From an uncultured Prevotella sp. (lineage in GTDB: Bacteria > Bacteroidota > Bacteroidia > Bacteroidales > Bacteroidaceae): DNA of 45,982 nucleotides. This document shows, in pieces, positions 31,035-40,309 of this stretch; the stretch's first letter is position 1, and each line of letters begins with the position of its first letter. The notes under the pieces were generated by a model. The model ran no database searches and was not told the origin of the DNA. It saw nothing but the letters and a program-made list of their open reading frames with translations. The DNA is taken from NCBI GenBank assembly GCA_900547005.1, contig URER01000018.1, positions 1 through 45,982 on the forward strand, given 5' to 3'. A program made the position numbers and the translations under genes.

Positions 31035-34000
31035 TTACATTATCACGACTTTCTTGCCGTTGATGATGTAAAGTCCCTTCTTCAGAGCCTTAACAGCTGC
31101 GGCATCTGCATTGCGGAGAACGCTCACGCCATTGATTGTGTAAACGTCAACCTTACCGCCAGCGTTGGCAACGATGTTGTCGATGCCTGTACTTGTGCCG
31201 ATGACATACTTAATCACAAGTTCCCCATTAGTGTTGCCATTATCGAAATTTTGAATTAAGCCGGCAGGAATAGTAAGAGTATAAGTACCATCAGCGGTGA
31301 TTGCGCCATCATTAAGAGTTATGTCGACTATATTCTGAATATTCCAGTCATCCATATTGAGCATATAATCAACGCCATAAGATACATTCTTATCATCAAC
31401 CAAAGTCGGTTTCAAGCTATAGTCTGCAATATCAACTACGTCACAATTACCCGTCAGATGAATTGTTGCGGGAATTTCTGCGACTGCACCAGCGGCAGGA
31501 TCTGCTGTAAGCACTAATTCGTTTGGATCAACCGCAGCCTTGATCTCATAGTAGATTGTTGTAGCTCTGCTTGAAGCTCCCTCAAACTCCTCGCCGAGAT
31601 TGAAGAATCCTGACGGAACATCGATGGTGTAGTTGCCAGCGTCTGTGATCGGTTTGTCCAGTACGATACACAGTTTGTCTGTTCCCTCATATCCCTCAGG
31701 ACGCTTTACATCATCAAAGCCAAGCTCATACAATAATGTACGGCCGCCATTGGTCATAATCTTAATCTTATCGCTGATGGCGTAGCTTGGGTTGATAGCA
31801 CCGCTATATGAGAACGTGATGACATCGATCTTCTCGAGAGTGGTCTCACTTTCCGGAGTTACTGTGAATGCAGGCTTGTTGAACTCTGCCTCTAATGTGA
31901 TAGGAAGCCATACATTGTCGCCACCGTCAGTAGGATTAGTATAGTCCAAAGCCTTGTTGATGGCGCGATGCTCCTTGTCCTCTGCGAACACATTGATAAG
32001 AATCTGAGACTCGGAGAGAGCGCTTGCAGGTATAGTAACAATCCATGTCTGGTCATTTGAACCCTCTACAGCTTTAACTTCACATTCAGATGACATACCC
32101 TGACCTTCGTTCAGAATGACCTTCTTGACAGTTGCAGGACCGCTGAACTCAAGTGTGTAGGTTGTCTCCTCGCTGTTCATGAGAAGATATGGATCAGCGA
32201 TATGGCTCTGAAGAACCACGTCACTGTAAACGTATGCCTTGCCAGCCGGTGTAATACTGAATGAAGTGGTACCGACTGTAGGATTGTTAAGACCAGGTCC
32301 CTGTGCCTCTGTTGCATTATTCCAAGCCTTCACTGTAAATACATATTCTTTACCGGATTTCAATGTAACGGCAGCACCACGCCATGTGATATCAAATGTT
32401 GAGGTGCCGGCAGACTTAGTTATTAAATTCTCTGCCACATAACTGCTCTTTAGCAGAGTACTGGTCTCACCGCTTATTTCAGTAAGCTCCCAAGTTACAT
32501 AGCCAACTTCCTTGTTAAGTACAATTGTAGATTTTGACTTGGTAGTAAATGTCTCTATCGCAGCGGTTTTCATATCGACATCACCGTCCGCGCCGTGCCA
32601 TATTGCACTATTTACAGCAAACTCAGAAGTTGCAGCAGTTCTGCCAACACAAGCGATATCTACGGAATATTCTTTATGCTCAACACCGTCAGGAGCCTCA
32701 ACACCGTCAAGCGATACGGTCACAGTACCTTCATCCATTACCACATTAGGCACCGGAATGGTATAAATCTTAGCATCTTTATCCGATTTATCATCAGCTA
32801 CAGTGAGAGAACTAAACGGAACAACAGTTGTCTTGTCCTCACCGTTTTCCTTATATGCGAACTTAACGCCTGTAAATACAGCCTTGCCGCCGGTCTCCTG
32901 CAACCAGAGTTCCACATTCTTTGTATCTGAAGTAATTGAAGCGTTGCTAATGCCTTCGACTGTCAACTCGGTTGCCACAGAATAGTCAATCTCCTTGAAA
33001 TTATAGACGAAACCGTATGAGCCTAAAGTTCCTTGTCCTTCAGAATAAGCCAGATTACCGTTGACATCCTTAACGCCGTTTATCGACAAGTTCATTGTCT
33101 TGAATCTGTCCTGGAACTGTGGTGCGATAGTAGAGAGGTCAACACCGGGGAGCATATCAGCGAAACGGCGGAGCTTGTCCTTAAAGTCGATTACAATGTT
33201 ATTGCCATCGATTTTGTAAGAAACATCCTCCCTGTAATACTGGCTCGGAGCATCGTCCTCACCCGTACCGTCAATATTACCGAATGTGAGTGTCACGCCA
33301 CCGACAGAACCTATGGCATCGCTGAAAGTTACCGTTACGACAGATGTGGCATCACCCTTCATATAATATGACTTGAAGTCGGTAACAGGAATGCCGGCAG
33401 ACGGGGTGTTGACGCTTGAAACAAGCGACATTGGCTTTGCAGAAGCCTTGTAGGTAACATTAAATGTTCCATTGCCGTTAAGCAGAGCATTAGTCTCTGC
33501 ATCCTTGATTCCTGAGAACGTAAACGTGATATCATCACCTTCATGCAGCGAGCCATTGTTGTAGGCTGCCATAATCTGCTTCTTCACATCTACAGAAGCA
33601 TAGGCATTCTGAACCATGACACCAGGACTAAGAGTCTGGTTTCCGAAAGTTACAAGACAACCGCTTATCGAAACTTTCTTGTTGAATTCCAGATTAACAG
33701 TTCCCTTTATCACATCGAAAGTACTGCCATCCTCAGGAGAATATGCGGTGAGCTTCAGCGGCTCATCCTCGGCAAGGTACTTGATTGTTACAGTTGAACT
33801 CGGCATACTGCCTCCTACATAATAAGTGGTGCCGGCAGTACATTGCAGCTTAGCTTGCTGCGGATACTTGCCGTCCCATGTCGGCTGAGTTCCGCCTACT
33901 GTAGTAAAGGTGTCGTCGGTGAACTGACTGTAAACAGACGAAATTACAAGTATTCCATCTGCTTTAGGTGTAAATGCAGCATACAACCGGTAACCTTTCG

Positions 34001-34187
34001 CTGCAAACTGTACGCCATCTGCTGTGGCGAGGCCCTCTATATCATCTGCAAAGATGTAAGGGTCTTCCTTTGTTCCCGTTCCCGTAACTTCTGCGGAGGC
34101 ATTACCGCACCACAGGAACAACAACGCCAACATCAGCGCATGGAGCGTGTGCCCCACGTACTTGTGTAAAGTTTTTGTTCTTTCCAT
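31035..34187 (-). CDS. Large secreted Ig-like protein with sorting-type tail
   Basis: 1050 residues. The N-terminus has a short charged lead, then the hydrophobic signal LHALMLALLFLWCGNASA. Residues about 33-140 form a beta domain (DPYIFADDIEGLATADGVQF). A series of SbsA/Big_5-like Ig domains follows, for example LTAYSPEDGSTFDVIKGTVN and LTADPAAGAVAEIPATIHL. Further Ig-like modules of the type TPAGKAYVYSDVVL fill the middle. The tail IDNIVANAGGKVDVYTING, then VSVLRNADAA..KKGLYIINGKKVVIM is class B in this window (see findings). No enzymatic motif is seen. It probably acts as a surface binding or structural protein. Confidence 0.75.
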   Translation of the reverse strand: MERTKTLHKYVGHTLHALMLALLFLWCGNASAEVTGTGTKEDPYIFADDIEGLATADGVQFAAKGYRLYAAFTPKADGILVISSVYSQFTDDTFTTVGGTQPTWDGKYPQQAKLQCTAGTTYYVGGSMPSSTVTIKYLAEDEPLKLTAYSPEDGSTFDVIKGTVNLEFNKKVSISGCLVTFGNQTLSPGVMVQNAYASVDVKKQIMAAYNNGSLHEGDDITFTFSGIKDAETNALLNGNGTFNVTYKASAKPMSLVSSVNTPSAGIPVTDFKSYYMKGDATSVVTVTFSDAIGSVGGVTLTFGNIDGTGEDDAPSQYYREDVSYKIDGNNIVIDFKDKLRRFADMLPGVDLSTIAPQFQDRFKTMNLSINGVKDVNGNLAYSEGQGTLGSYGFVYNFKEIDYSVATELTVEGISNASITSDTKNVELWLQETGGKAVFTGVKFAYKENGEDKTTVVPFSSLTVADDKSDKDAKIYTIPVPNVVMDEGTVTVSLDGVEAPDGVEHKEYSVDIACVGRTAATSEFAVNSAIWHGADGDVDMKTAAIETFTTKSKSTIVLNKEVGYVTWELTEISGETSTLLKSSYVAENLITKSAGTSTFDITWRGAAVTLKSGKEYVFTVKAWNNATEAQGPGLNNPTVGTTSFSITPAGKAYVYSDVVLQSHIADPYLLMNSEETTYTLEFSGPATVKKVILNEGQGMSSECEVKAVEGSNDQTWIVTIPASALSESQILINVFAEDKEHRAINKALDYTNPTDGGDNVWLPITLEAEFNKPAFTVTPESETTLEKIDVITFSYSGAINPSYAISDKIKIMTNGGRTLLYELGFDDVKRPEGYEGTDKLCIVLDKPITDAGNYTIDVPSGFFNLGEEFEGASSRATTIYYEIKAAVDPNELVLTADPAAGAVAEIPATIHLTGNCDVVDIADYSLKPTLVDDKNVSYGVDYMLNMDDWNIQNIVDITLNDGAITADGTYTLTIPAGLIQNFDNGNTNGELVIKYVIGTSTGIDNIVANAGGKVDVYTINGVSVLRNADAAAVKALKKGLYIINGKKVVIM

Positions 34188-34314
34188 AAACTTAAAAATT
34201 AAAAAATAAATAATACATTATATAGTATTGGAAAGACGGGACGGCGGCCATGCCATCAGGCACAGCCCCGTGCCCCATCATATCCATTCCTATTCCATAT
34301 TATTCTCCCCTATC

Positions 34315-36387
34315 CTATTTTATTATTACCTTTCTGGTCTCTCCGTTACTCATCTTGATGATGTTGAGACCTTTCTGCGGAGCAGAGATAACCTGACCGG
34401 CAGCATTGTAGCGCGCAACCTCTACCACAGGCTCGCCATTGTTGCAGACACCGCTGATGCCTGTACCGATGGCAAGGTCCTTGAAAGCTATACAGTTGGC
34501 ATTGGTAACCCACTGTGCCTGATAGTTGGGGTTGGTGGAGTTGACTTTAGGAGATATGAACGCAACAATATTCATGTTGTTACCATTCCAGCCGGAACCG
34601 AGACGTGTAGAATAAGACAACGCATACTTGCCGTCAGTCCACTTCAATTCAAAGTCGTCATCCATATCGACGGTATAGACATCGCGCAACACGTTGTTGT
34701 GGATATAATTATCCTCATATGCGCCGTTCGGAAGTATCTGCTTTGCCACGACCTTATCCTCTGTAAGGCATACGGTCAGCTTGTAGTCCTTCAATATATC
34801 ATCGCCCCCAGATACATTGTTGAAATGGGCACCGGTTCCGGATATTGTAGCACTCACCCTGTTGCCTGTATATGAGCCAATAATGTCTACCGTAGCAAAC
34901 GAAGGAGCCTTTTCGTTGGTATAGCTGACAACGTTATTGAAATAGTTGTTTATTTCCTGAGTATCTTCAATCGTGAACACATCAGCGATCGCTATATTGT
35001 TATTCATACCGTCATTAACAAAAGTACGGTTGAATGCCACGGACGGGAAACGAGGATAGCCCACTTCCTTCATTATGCTGTTGCCAAAAGAATTAGTGAA
35101 CTGGTCGCTTCTGCCGTCAGACAAGTCTCCATGAATGGCCACCCATGCGAGGTCGTCGCGTGTTTCGGCGAAGCATTTAAGGTTGTGTTCGCCTTCGAGA
35201 CAGTTAATTCCTTCCTGTGCAGTGAACTGCTCCATGAGGTTCTTCTGGCGCGGTAACGAATTCTTATAGACAGAGAAATACATATCAAGCCTGTCGTCAC
35301 CTGTATTCATTGTCAGTTTCTCGTCGTCTGCGTAAAGAGCCCAAATGGTCAGAGTATGCTGACCGACTGTGAGGTCGGCAGGAAGGACAAGCTCAGTATC
35401 AAAAATCTGCGCAGTCTGGTCAACGCCAGCAGCTTGTATCTCAGAGTTCAGCTCACCATCCACATATACACCAATCCTAACATTGCCTATGGTCTGAGTT
35501 CCGAAATTGTTTATCGCATACCTGTATTTCATAGTCTCACCGGGTTTGAACCAGTCTTTATTTACAGTAGCCATATCGAGCATCTGCACGTCATTAGCCA
35601 GGAAGTTGTCGTTCTCAAGGATGAGCTGGACACTCAGGTTGCCGTAATAGAGTGCATCATTAAACTCGGCAAGCACATCAGTACTTCCATTATAGATATA
35701 GGTGTATGACAGGGTGCTGCCTTCCATTACGAAAGAAAGAGGATTGGCCGCCGCGTGCTGGGCTTCGGTGGCATTCTCTTCTTCTTTTTTCTGCAAATAG
35801 TCAAATCCTATCATAATGGCGTCAAGCCCTGTAAGGTTGAGCGTCTCCGGATTGCTGAACATCACTGTGTGCCATCCGCTTTCCTTTTCCTGATCGATAA
35901 TGCGGATGTTCTCCGTCACCCATTTATCAGCTTTAGAATCTTGAACTTTCCATATCTGCACGTTATGTACTTCGGCGGGATTTGAGAGTGCGAAGCGCAT
36001 TCCCACAATCTTGCTTCCCTGATATTTCTGAAGTAAGGCGGCATCTACATAGCTCAGGACCGTCAGGTCTGCGTTTACGACATTATATCCCAAAGCAAGC
36101 GTCGGGTCTTGGTTGTATGAATCGGTCGTATATACGCCGGCCAGTTTCTGGTTTGCGGCGAGGCCTTCGGCCTTCGGCTCCGCGGCAGTTCTCATGCCGA
36201 TGTTTATCGACGGAGCGGCTTTTCTTGCTGCCTTCACCGGTTGCAGCGTGCCAGTTGTCTTGATATTCGGTGCGTTCTGCACGCTCTGTGCCTTAACAGG
36301 GCTGATGCCCGACGGCAATGCCGGCTGTGCCATGAGTGTTGTCGCCGACAACAATGCTATGGCAATGAGTGAGTAAATCTTTTTCAT
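34315..36387 (-). CDS. Omp28-related secreted protein with degenerate CxxC and sorting tail
   Basis: 690 residues with signal peptide MKKIYSLIAIALLSATTLMA. Residues about 70-360 are beta-rich (choice-of-anchor or Ig-like; WHTVMFSNPETLNLTGLDAI). A thioredoxin-like Omp28 region starts near 380 with NLMEQFTAQEGINCLEGEHN and continues with YPRFPSVAFNRTF. The two relatives in this window have CGNC and CINC; here the first Cys is absent (QEGINC), so a CxxC disulfide cannot form. The C-terminus VVEVARYNAAGQVISAPQKG then LNIIKMSNGETRKVIIK is a class A tail, almost the same as in the 1234-residue protein. Surface or secreted location is expected; the role is unknown. Confidence 0.78.
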   Translation of the reverse strand: MKKIYSLIAIALLSATTLMAQPALPSGISPVKAQSVQNAPNIKTTGTLQPVKAARKAAPSINIGMRTAAEPKAEGLAANQKLAGVYTTDSYNQDPTLALGYNVVNADLTVLSYVDAALLQKYQGSKIVGMRFALSNPAEVHNVQIWKVQDSKADKWVTENIRIIDQEKESGWHTVMFSNPETLNLTGLDAIMIGFDYLQKKEEENATEAQHAAANPLSFVMEGSTLSYTYIYNGSTDVLAEFNDALYYGNLSVQLILENDNFLANDVQMLDMATVNKDWFKPGETMKYRYAINNFGTQTIGNVRIGVYVDGELNSEIQAAGVDQTAQIFDTELVLPADLTVGQHTLTIWALYADDEKLTMNTGDDRLDMYFSVYKNSLPRQKNLMEQFTAQEGINCLEGEHNLKCFAETRDDLAWVAIHGDLSDGRSDQFTNSFGNSIMKEVGYPRFPSVAFNRTFVNDGMNNNIAIADVFTIEDTQEINNYFNNVVSYTNEKAPSFATVDIIGSYTGNRVSATISGTGAHFNNVSGGDDILKDYKLTVCLTEDKVVAKQILPNGAYEDNYIHNNVLRDVYTVDMDDDFELKWTDGKYALSYSTRLGSGWNGNNMNIVAFISPKVNSTNPNYQAQWVTNANCIAFKDLAIGTGISGVCNNGEPVVEVARYNAAGQVISAPQKGLNIIKMSNGETRKVIIK

Positions 36388-36508
36388 AATTTCATATTTA
36401 AGTTTTTATTTAATGCGAGTTCTATGAGTTTTCAAATCTTTTCCTGATAACATAAACACGTAACGCAAGACGCATTATGACTGTTATCGGAAATCCATCA
36501 AACTCACG

Positions 36509-37180
36509 TTATTTAATCAGTTTTTTCACGGTCTTGCCGTTAGACAGCTTTATGATGTTGAGTCCCTTCTGCGGAGCAGTCAGCTTTCTGCCGTTCAGGT
36601 CGTAGCGCGCAACCTCTGTGGCGTTGTCGGCAGACTCAATATCGGTAATGCCCGTAGGGTCGGCATAGACACTATGTATATTGACTGTCGGGCCGGCCTT
36701 GCTTCCATTCATAAGTGTAATTGAAACATCCTCAGCACCGTATGCGATATTATCAGTCTGTCCCGGAAGAACTGTACCGAAAATCCATTCGGAGTGTAAT
36801 TCTTTGACTTCATTAGCTGTCATAGACACACTTTTAGTTGTAAATTCGCCTTTAGTATGGCTGTCACATTCTCCGGGGAAGCAAATCTGTACCTCACCAT
36901 GTGTAGGATTCTCCGGAGCTACGACATGGAGGGCTACCGAGGCCACCGCATTGGTATTGTTTTTTACCTTCAATGCAAAGTCTGCTTGTATGGAATAACC
37001 AAACATCGGCATATTATCAACCTTATTTTTTTGTTCCGCATAGAATATCACGGTACTTCCATCTGCCACCTCATTACCTGCGGCATCGATGAAACTGAAT
37101 GTCTTGTCTTTCTGTGCGTTTACCGATACAGCTCCGAACGTCAGAGCCACGGCAACTGCTAAAATCTTAAATGTATTCAT
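36509..37180 (-). CDS. Small secreted protein with sorting-type tail
   Basis: 223 residues: signal peptide MNTFKILAVAVALTFGAVSVNA, one beta-sandwich-like domain (about 28-165) and a class A tail (TEVARYDLNGRKLTAPQKGL, NIIKLSNGKTVKKLIK). The domain includes FIDAAGNEVADGSTVIFYA and two Cys in VQICFPGECDSH that could form a disulfide. The pattern recalls small accessory proteins encoded next to Omp28 lipoproteins in Bacteroidetes. No enzymatic motif is visible. The gene is 21 nt downstream of the Omp28 lipoprotein gene and probably belongs to the same operon. Confidence 0.7.
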   Translation of the reverse strand: MNTFKILAVAVALTFGAVSVNAQKDKTFSFIDAAGNEVADGSTVIFYAEQKNKVDNMPMFGYSIQADFALKVKNNTNAVASVALHVVAPENPTHGEVQICFPGECDSHTKGEFTTKSVSMTANEVKELHSEWIFGTVLPGQTDNIAYGAEDVSITLMNGSKAGPTVNIHSVYADPTGITDIESADNATEVARYDLNGRKLTAPQKGLNIIKLSNGKTVKKLIK

Positions 37181-37201
37181 TGCATTATTTCTTTATTGTT
37201 A

Positions 37202-38029
37202 TTATTCATTATTCTCATTGTCGCCCGCATTGTCATCGTCATTTACGACCAGCGACACCTTAGCTGCCTGCAACACTCCTGTGGAGTCATATACAAAGGC
37301 AACGATAGAGCAGTCTTCCGGCTTCCAGTTCGCTTTGAGCACAGCGTTGGCGGTGATATTCTTCTCCGCTCCCTCGGCAATGGTGAAGTCCTCACCCCAC
37401 GTGCCGTTTATGCTGCCGCGGAACACATGATTATGGATATAATCCATCTTCATGGAACCATCAGGCTGGTTCTGAGGAGCCACGATATTGTCCTCTATGA
37501 TCCAAAGCTGGAGCTTTCCGTTCACATTCCCGTCTACGCCCTTAGCGTCGACAGACACGCTGACAGTGCGTGAATCAGCATCGTAACCGGCAACGAGTGC
37601 CAATGACACGGGAGCGGTCTTCTCTATCTCCGTTGCCACGAGCGACTGCCAGGAGTCTATCGTAGAAGGAGTGCCCTTGCGGTTGATGCGGCCCGAAGGC
37701 TGCGACGGCATACCGGCATTGTTGTAGTATTCCTCGCCCTCAGCGGTTGCAAGTCCCAAATCACTAAGCTCGCTCGGCAGCGACAGACGTCCGCCATGTA
37801 TTCCCACGGCAATCACGTTGTCTCCGTAAACCTCGTGTATCTGGTCTATCACGCCTGCGGCATTGGGGCAGTTTATGCAAAGCTGGCCCGTATAGTCCTC
37901 GAGCAATACGCAACGCGCCACCGGGGCGGGCTTCACGTAGGTGAAACGCTCGTTGTCGTCCATGTCGCTGCATGAGGCAACGAGCATGGCCACACCTATT
38001 ATTATATATGTATATAAGAACTTTCTCAT
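37202..38029 (-). CDS. Omp28-family lipoprotein
   Basis: 275 residues. A lipoprotein signal MRKFLYTYIIIGVAMLVASC has Cys20, followed by SDMDD, an acidic stretch that fits surface export. The Omp28 thioredoxin-like domain begins at about 36 with VARCVLLEDYTGQLCINCPN, with an intact CINC. It continues with VIAVGIHGGRLSLP and GMPSQPSGRINRKG (cis-Pro-type loop). Omp28 of P. gingivalis is an outer-membrane lipoprotein suggested to act as an adhesin/receptor. Six nt separate it from the DUF6029 barrel gene upstream, so tight co-expression is likely. A thiol-exchange role with the barrel or with the nearby TlpA-like protein is inference. Confidence 0.82.
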   Translation of the reverse strand: MRKFLYTYIIIGVAMLVASCSDMDDNERFTYVKPAPVARCVLLEDYTGQLCINCPNAAGVIDQIHEVYGDNVIAVGIHGGRLSLPSELSDLGLATAEGEEYYNNAGMPSQPSGRINRKGTPSTIDSWQSLVATEIEKTAPVSLALVAGYDADSRTVSVSVDAKGVDGNVNGKLQLWIIEDNIVAPQNQPDGSMKMDYIHNHVFRGSINGTWGEDFTIAEGAEKNITANAVLKANWKPEDCSIVAFVYDSTGVLQAAKVSLVVNDDDNAGDNENNE

Positions 38030-38035
38030 GACGCG

Positions 38036-39697
38036 TTAGAAGTTATAGTTGTAAGACAATGTGAAGCCTTTGGTCTGCGGAATGTAACGGCAAACGCCGC
38101 CTGAGCAGTTATATCCTGCACGGGTGCGTCCCCAGCCAAGCTGTATGCGGTGCGACTTGATGTTGTATGTCACGTATGTCTGCCAGTAGTGAGCGTTGGT
38201 CTCACCGCAGTTGTACATATCAGAGGCCGTGAACATCCAGTGAGGTGCCAATGACAGTTCAGCCAAAGCGAAAGCCCAGTCGCCCTCGTCCTCGCCGGTG
38301 GTAAGGTACTGGCCCTCTACACGCAGCTTCGTCTTGGGGCTGAGGTTGAAGAGTCCGTCGGCGATGAAGATATTGCTGTGTACCATTCCGCCCTCGCCCT
38401 CAACGACAGTCTTGTTGTAGAACTGGTTCATGTACATAAGGTTGAGTTTGAAGCCCTTTGTGATACGGCGTTCTATCTGCACGTTCAAATCCTGATAGAA
38501 GGTCTCGTCGCCCCACTTCCAAAACGCTGATCCGTAGCCGTCGGTACCCCAACTGCCGGGAGTGAGGTTGGGAAGTGCGGCACTGCCTTTGGGTGTCATG
38601 TCGATGGCGTGTACGTGGGAAAAGTTCACCTTGACGTTCATGCCATACTTTCCGCCTATCGCCGTGCGGCGCTTGAAGTTGTAACCGAGCTGTGCCTGAT
38701 AAGCCCACTCACCGTTCTTGTTGGTGTTGTAGGGATAGATGGCAGCCAGCGCGTATGTGTGGTCCTCGGTGAACGCGGGCAGGTGGTTGATGGCCGAGCC
38801 GCTGCCGCTCTCCGTACAGTCGCTTACCGACGTGAAGTTGTCGGAACGCTTGGCCTGCAACAGCACCGACATTCCTTTCTTTGAGTATGAGGCCGAGAGC
38901 ATTCCCACATATCCTTTGCGGTAGATGTAGTTGTTCTTGAACGATGGATCGGCGTCTTTTTGCGCGTATTCTGCAAGGATATTAAGTCCGCCCTTGTTGA
39001 AGTTGGCGCGCACGTCATACGCGTTTACGTTCTTCGGGAAGTTGAGGATGTGGGTGGCATCGGCGGGTATTTCTGCCTTGTCGTCGCCATGCTTGTTCAC
39101 CCACGAGCCGCCAACTGTCAGGCTCGCGCCTTTGTCGGAGAGTCCGCGGAACCACTGGTCAAGGCTAAGCTCGACGTCAGCACCCGAGACGAGGGCGTCG
39201 TTATATTTCCAATAGTGGCGCTGATATCCGGTGAGGGCCTTCAATTGCACGCCTTTGAACGGACGTGCCACAACACGTGCGCCAAGCAGCGAGTTGTCGA
39301 TGCCGAGACTGCGCTCCTCGTATGTGCGGAGAATGAAGCCCGATCCGAACTGCTCGTAGTAATTACCCAGTGTTACCTCGAAGTTCTTCGCGTGCATCTT
39401 GGCATAGATGTTAGCCAGTCCCCAGCCCTTGAAGCCTTTGTCGGTCTCGAAGCCGGGAAGCGGATGCTCAAGGTACTCCATCCTTACGCCCAAATCAAGA
39501 TGCTTGCTCGTCAGGCTCACATCGGCGTATGTATTGGTGCGGAAGTCCTCGTTTGAGCCATCGGCCTGCTTACCGGTGGGCGCAAGCATATCGCTCTGCA
39601 CACTTCCTGTGAGGGAATAGCCGTTGCCCAGGTCGACCTGCGCCTGTGCCGACGCAACAGCGACGAGTGCTGTGATTAGTATGTATTTTCTTTTCAT
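38036..39697 (-). CDS. DUF6029 family outer-membrane beta-barrel protein
   Basis: 553 residues. The signal peptide MKRKYILITALVAVASAQA precedes a long series of amphipathic strands (YSLTGSVQSDMLAP, FEVTLGNYYEQFGSGFILRT, GFKLNLMYMNQFYNK). It ends in Phe (FTLSYNYNF), as outer-membrane barrels do. The DUF6029 family is found next to Omp28 and TlpA genes in other Bacteroidetes (from general knowledge). It probably forms a channel or anchor in the outer membrane. It follows the TlpA-like gene across a 9 bp repeat array and precedes the Omp28 lipoprotein by 6 nt. Confidence 0.82.
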   Translation of the reverse strand: MKRKYILITALVAVASAQAQVDLGNGYSLTGSVQSDMLAPTGKQADGSNEDFRTNTYADVSLTSKHLDLGVRMEYLEHPLPGFETDKGFKGWGLANIYAKMHAKNFEVTLGNYYEQFGSGFILRTYEERSLGIDNSLLGARVVARPFKGVQLKALTGYQRHYWKYNDALVSGADVELSLDQWFRGLSDKGASLTVGGSWVNKHGDDKAEIPADATHILNFPKNVNAYDVRANFNKGGLNILAEYAQKDADPSFKNNYIYRKGYVGMLSASYSKKGMSVLLQAKRSDNFTSVSDCTESGSGSAINHLPAFTEDHTYALAAIYPYNTNKNGEWAYQAQLGYNFKRRTAIGGKYGMNVKVNFSHVHAIDMTPKGSAALPNLTPGSWGTDGYGSAFWKWGDETFYQDLNVQIERRITKGFKLNLMYMNQFYNKTVVEGEGGMVHSNIFIADGLFNLSPKTKLRVEGQYLTTGEDEGDWAFALAELSLAPHWMFTASDMYNCGETNAHYWQTYVTYNIKSHRIQLGWGRTRAGYNCSGGVCRYIPQTKGFTLSYNYNF

Positions 39698-39710
39698 GAT
39701 GTTGTTTTTT

Positions 39711-39777
39711 TCTAATTGGGCAAATTAGTCTAATTAGTCTAATTGGTCTAATTGGCCTAATCAGCCCAATCAGCCTA
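39711..39777. repeat. 9 bp tandem repeat, TCTAATTAG/TCTAATTGG type
   Basis: About seven imperfect 9 bp units (TCTAATTGG, GCAAATTAG, TCTAATTAG, CCTAATCAG, CCCAATCAG). It spans the gap upstream of the DUF6029 gene and includes the stop codon of the TlpA-like gene. It is the reverse-complement relative of the array at 8975-9058. Confidence 0.78.
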
Positions 39778-40263
39778 TTTTATCAACTCTCTGACTTTCT
39801 CTATCAGTTCATTCTCAGCACCATCGGTATATCCATTGTGCTTATATACGATATTGCCCTTGCCGTCGACGATAATCACGTATGGTATCATCTGTATGCC
39901 GAGAGCACGTCTGAAATCACTGTTCGGATCAAGGAGAACCTCGTATTCCCAACCCTGCTCGTCAACCAAAGGCTTTACCTTATTGATGTTCTGAGCCTGG
40001 TCTATGGACACGGCGATGAGCTTAACGCCGGTCTCCTCCTGCCAGTCGGGATATACCTCGTGTATGGCTTTCAGCTCACGGTTGCAGGGCTTGCACCATG
40101 TGGCGAAGAAGTCGATTATAAACGGCTTGCCGTTATTCGACAACGTGTCTGTTCTCACGGTCTTGCCGTTGATGTCCTTCAGTGTCACCGCCGGCAACTG
40201 TGCCAATGCCTCACTGCCGAGGCACATAAGCATGAATGCGATTGCAAAAATCTGTTTCTTCAT
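39775..40263 (-). CDS. TlpA-like periplasmic thioredoxin
   Basis: 162 residues: signal peptide MKKQIFAIAFMLMCLGSEALA, then one thioredoxin-fold domain. The active site FFATWCKPCNREL places Cys57 and Cys60. The cis-Pro loop is IQMIPYVIIVDGKGNIVYKH. This is the length of a minimal TlpA/ResA-type thiol-disulfide oxidoreductase acting in the periplasm. In this locus it could reduce or isomerise disulfides in the exported peptidases and Omp28 proteins (inference from position). The stop codon lies within a 9 bp repeat. Confidence 0.9.
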   Translation of the reverse strand: MKKQIFAIAFMLMCLGSEALAQLPAVTLKDINGKTVRTDTLSNNGKPFIIDFFATWCKPCNRELKAIHEVYPDWQEETGVKLIAVSIDQAQNINKVKPLVDEQGWEYEVLLDPNSDFRRALGIQMIPYVIIVDGKGNIVYKHNGYTDGAENELIEKVRELIK

Positions 40264-40309
40264 AATATCTTTTTTTTTAGTTCATAATCTAAAATTCGTA
40301 ATCAGGAAA

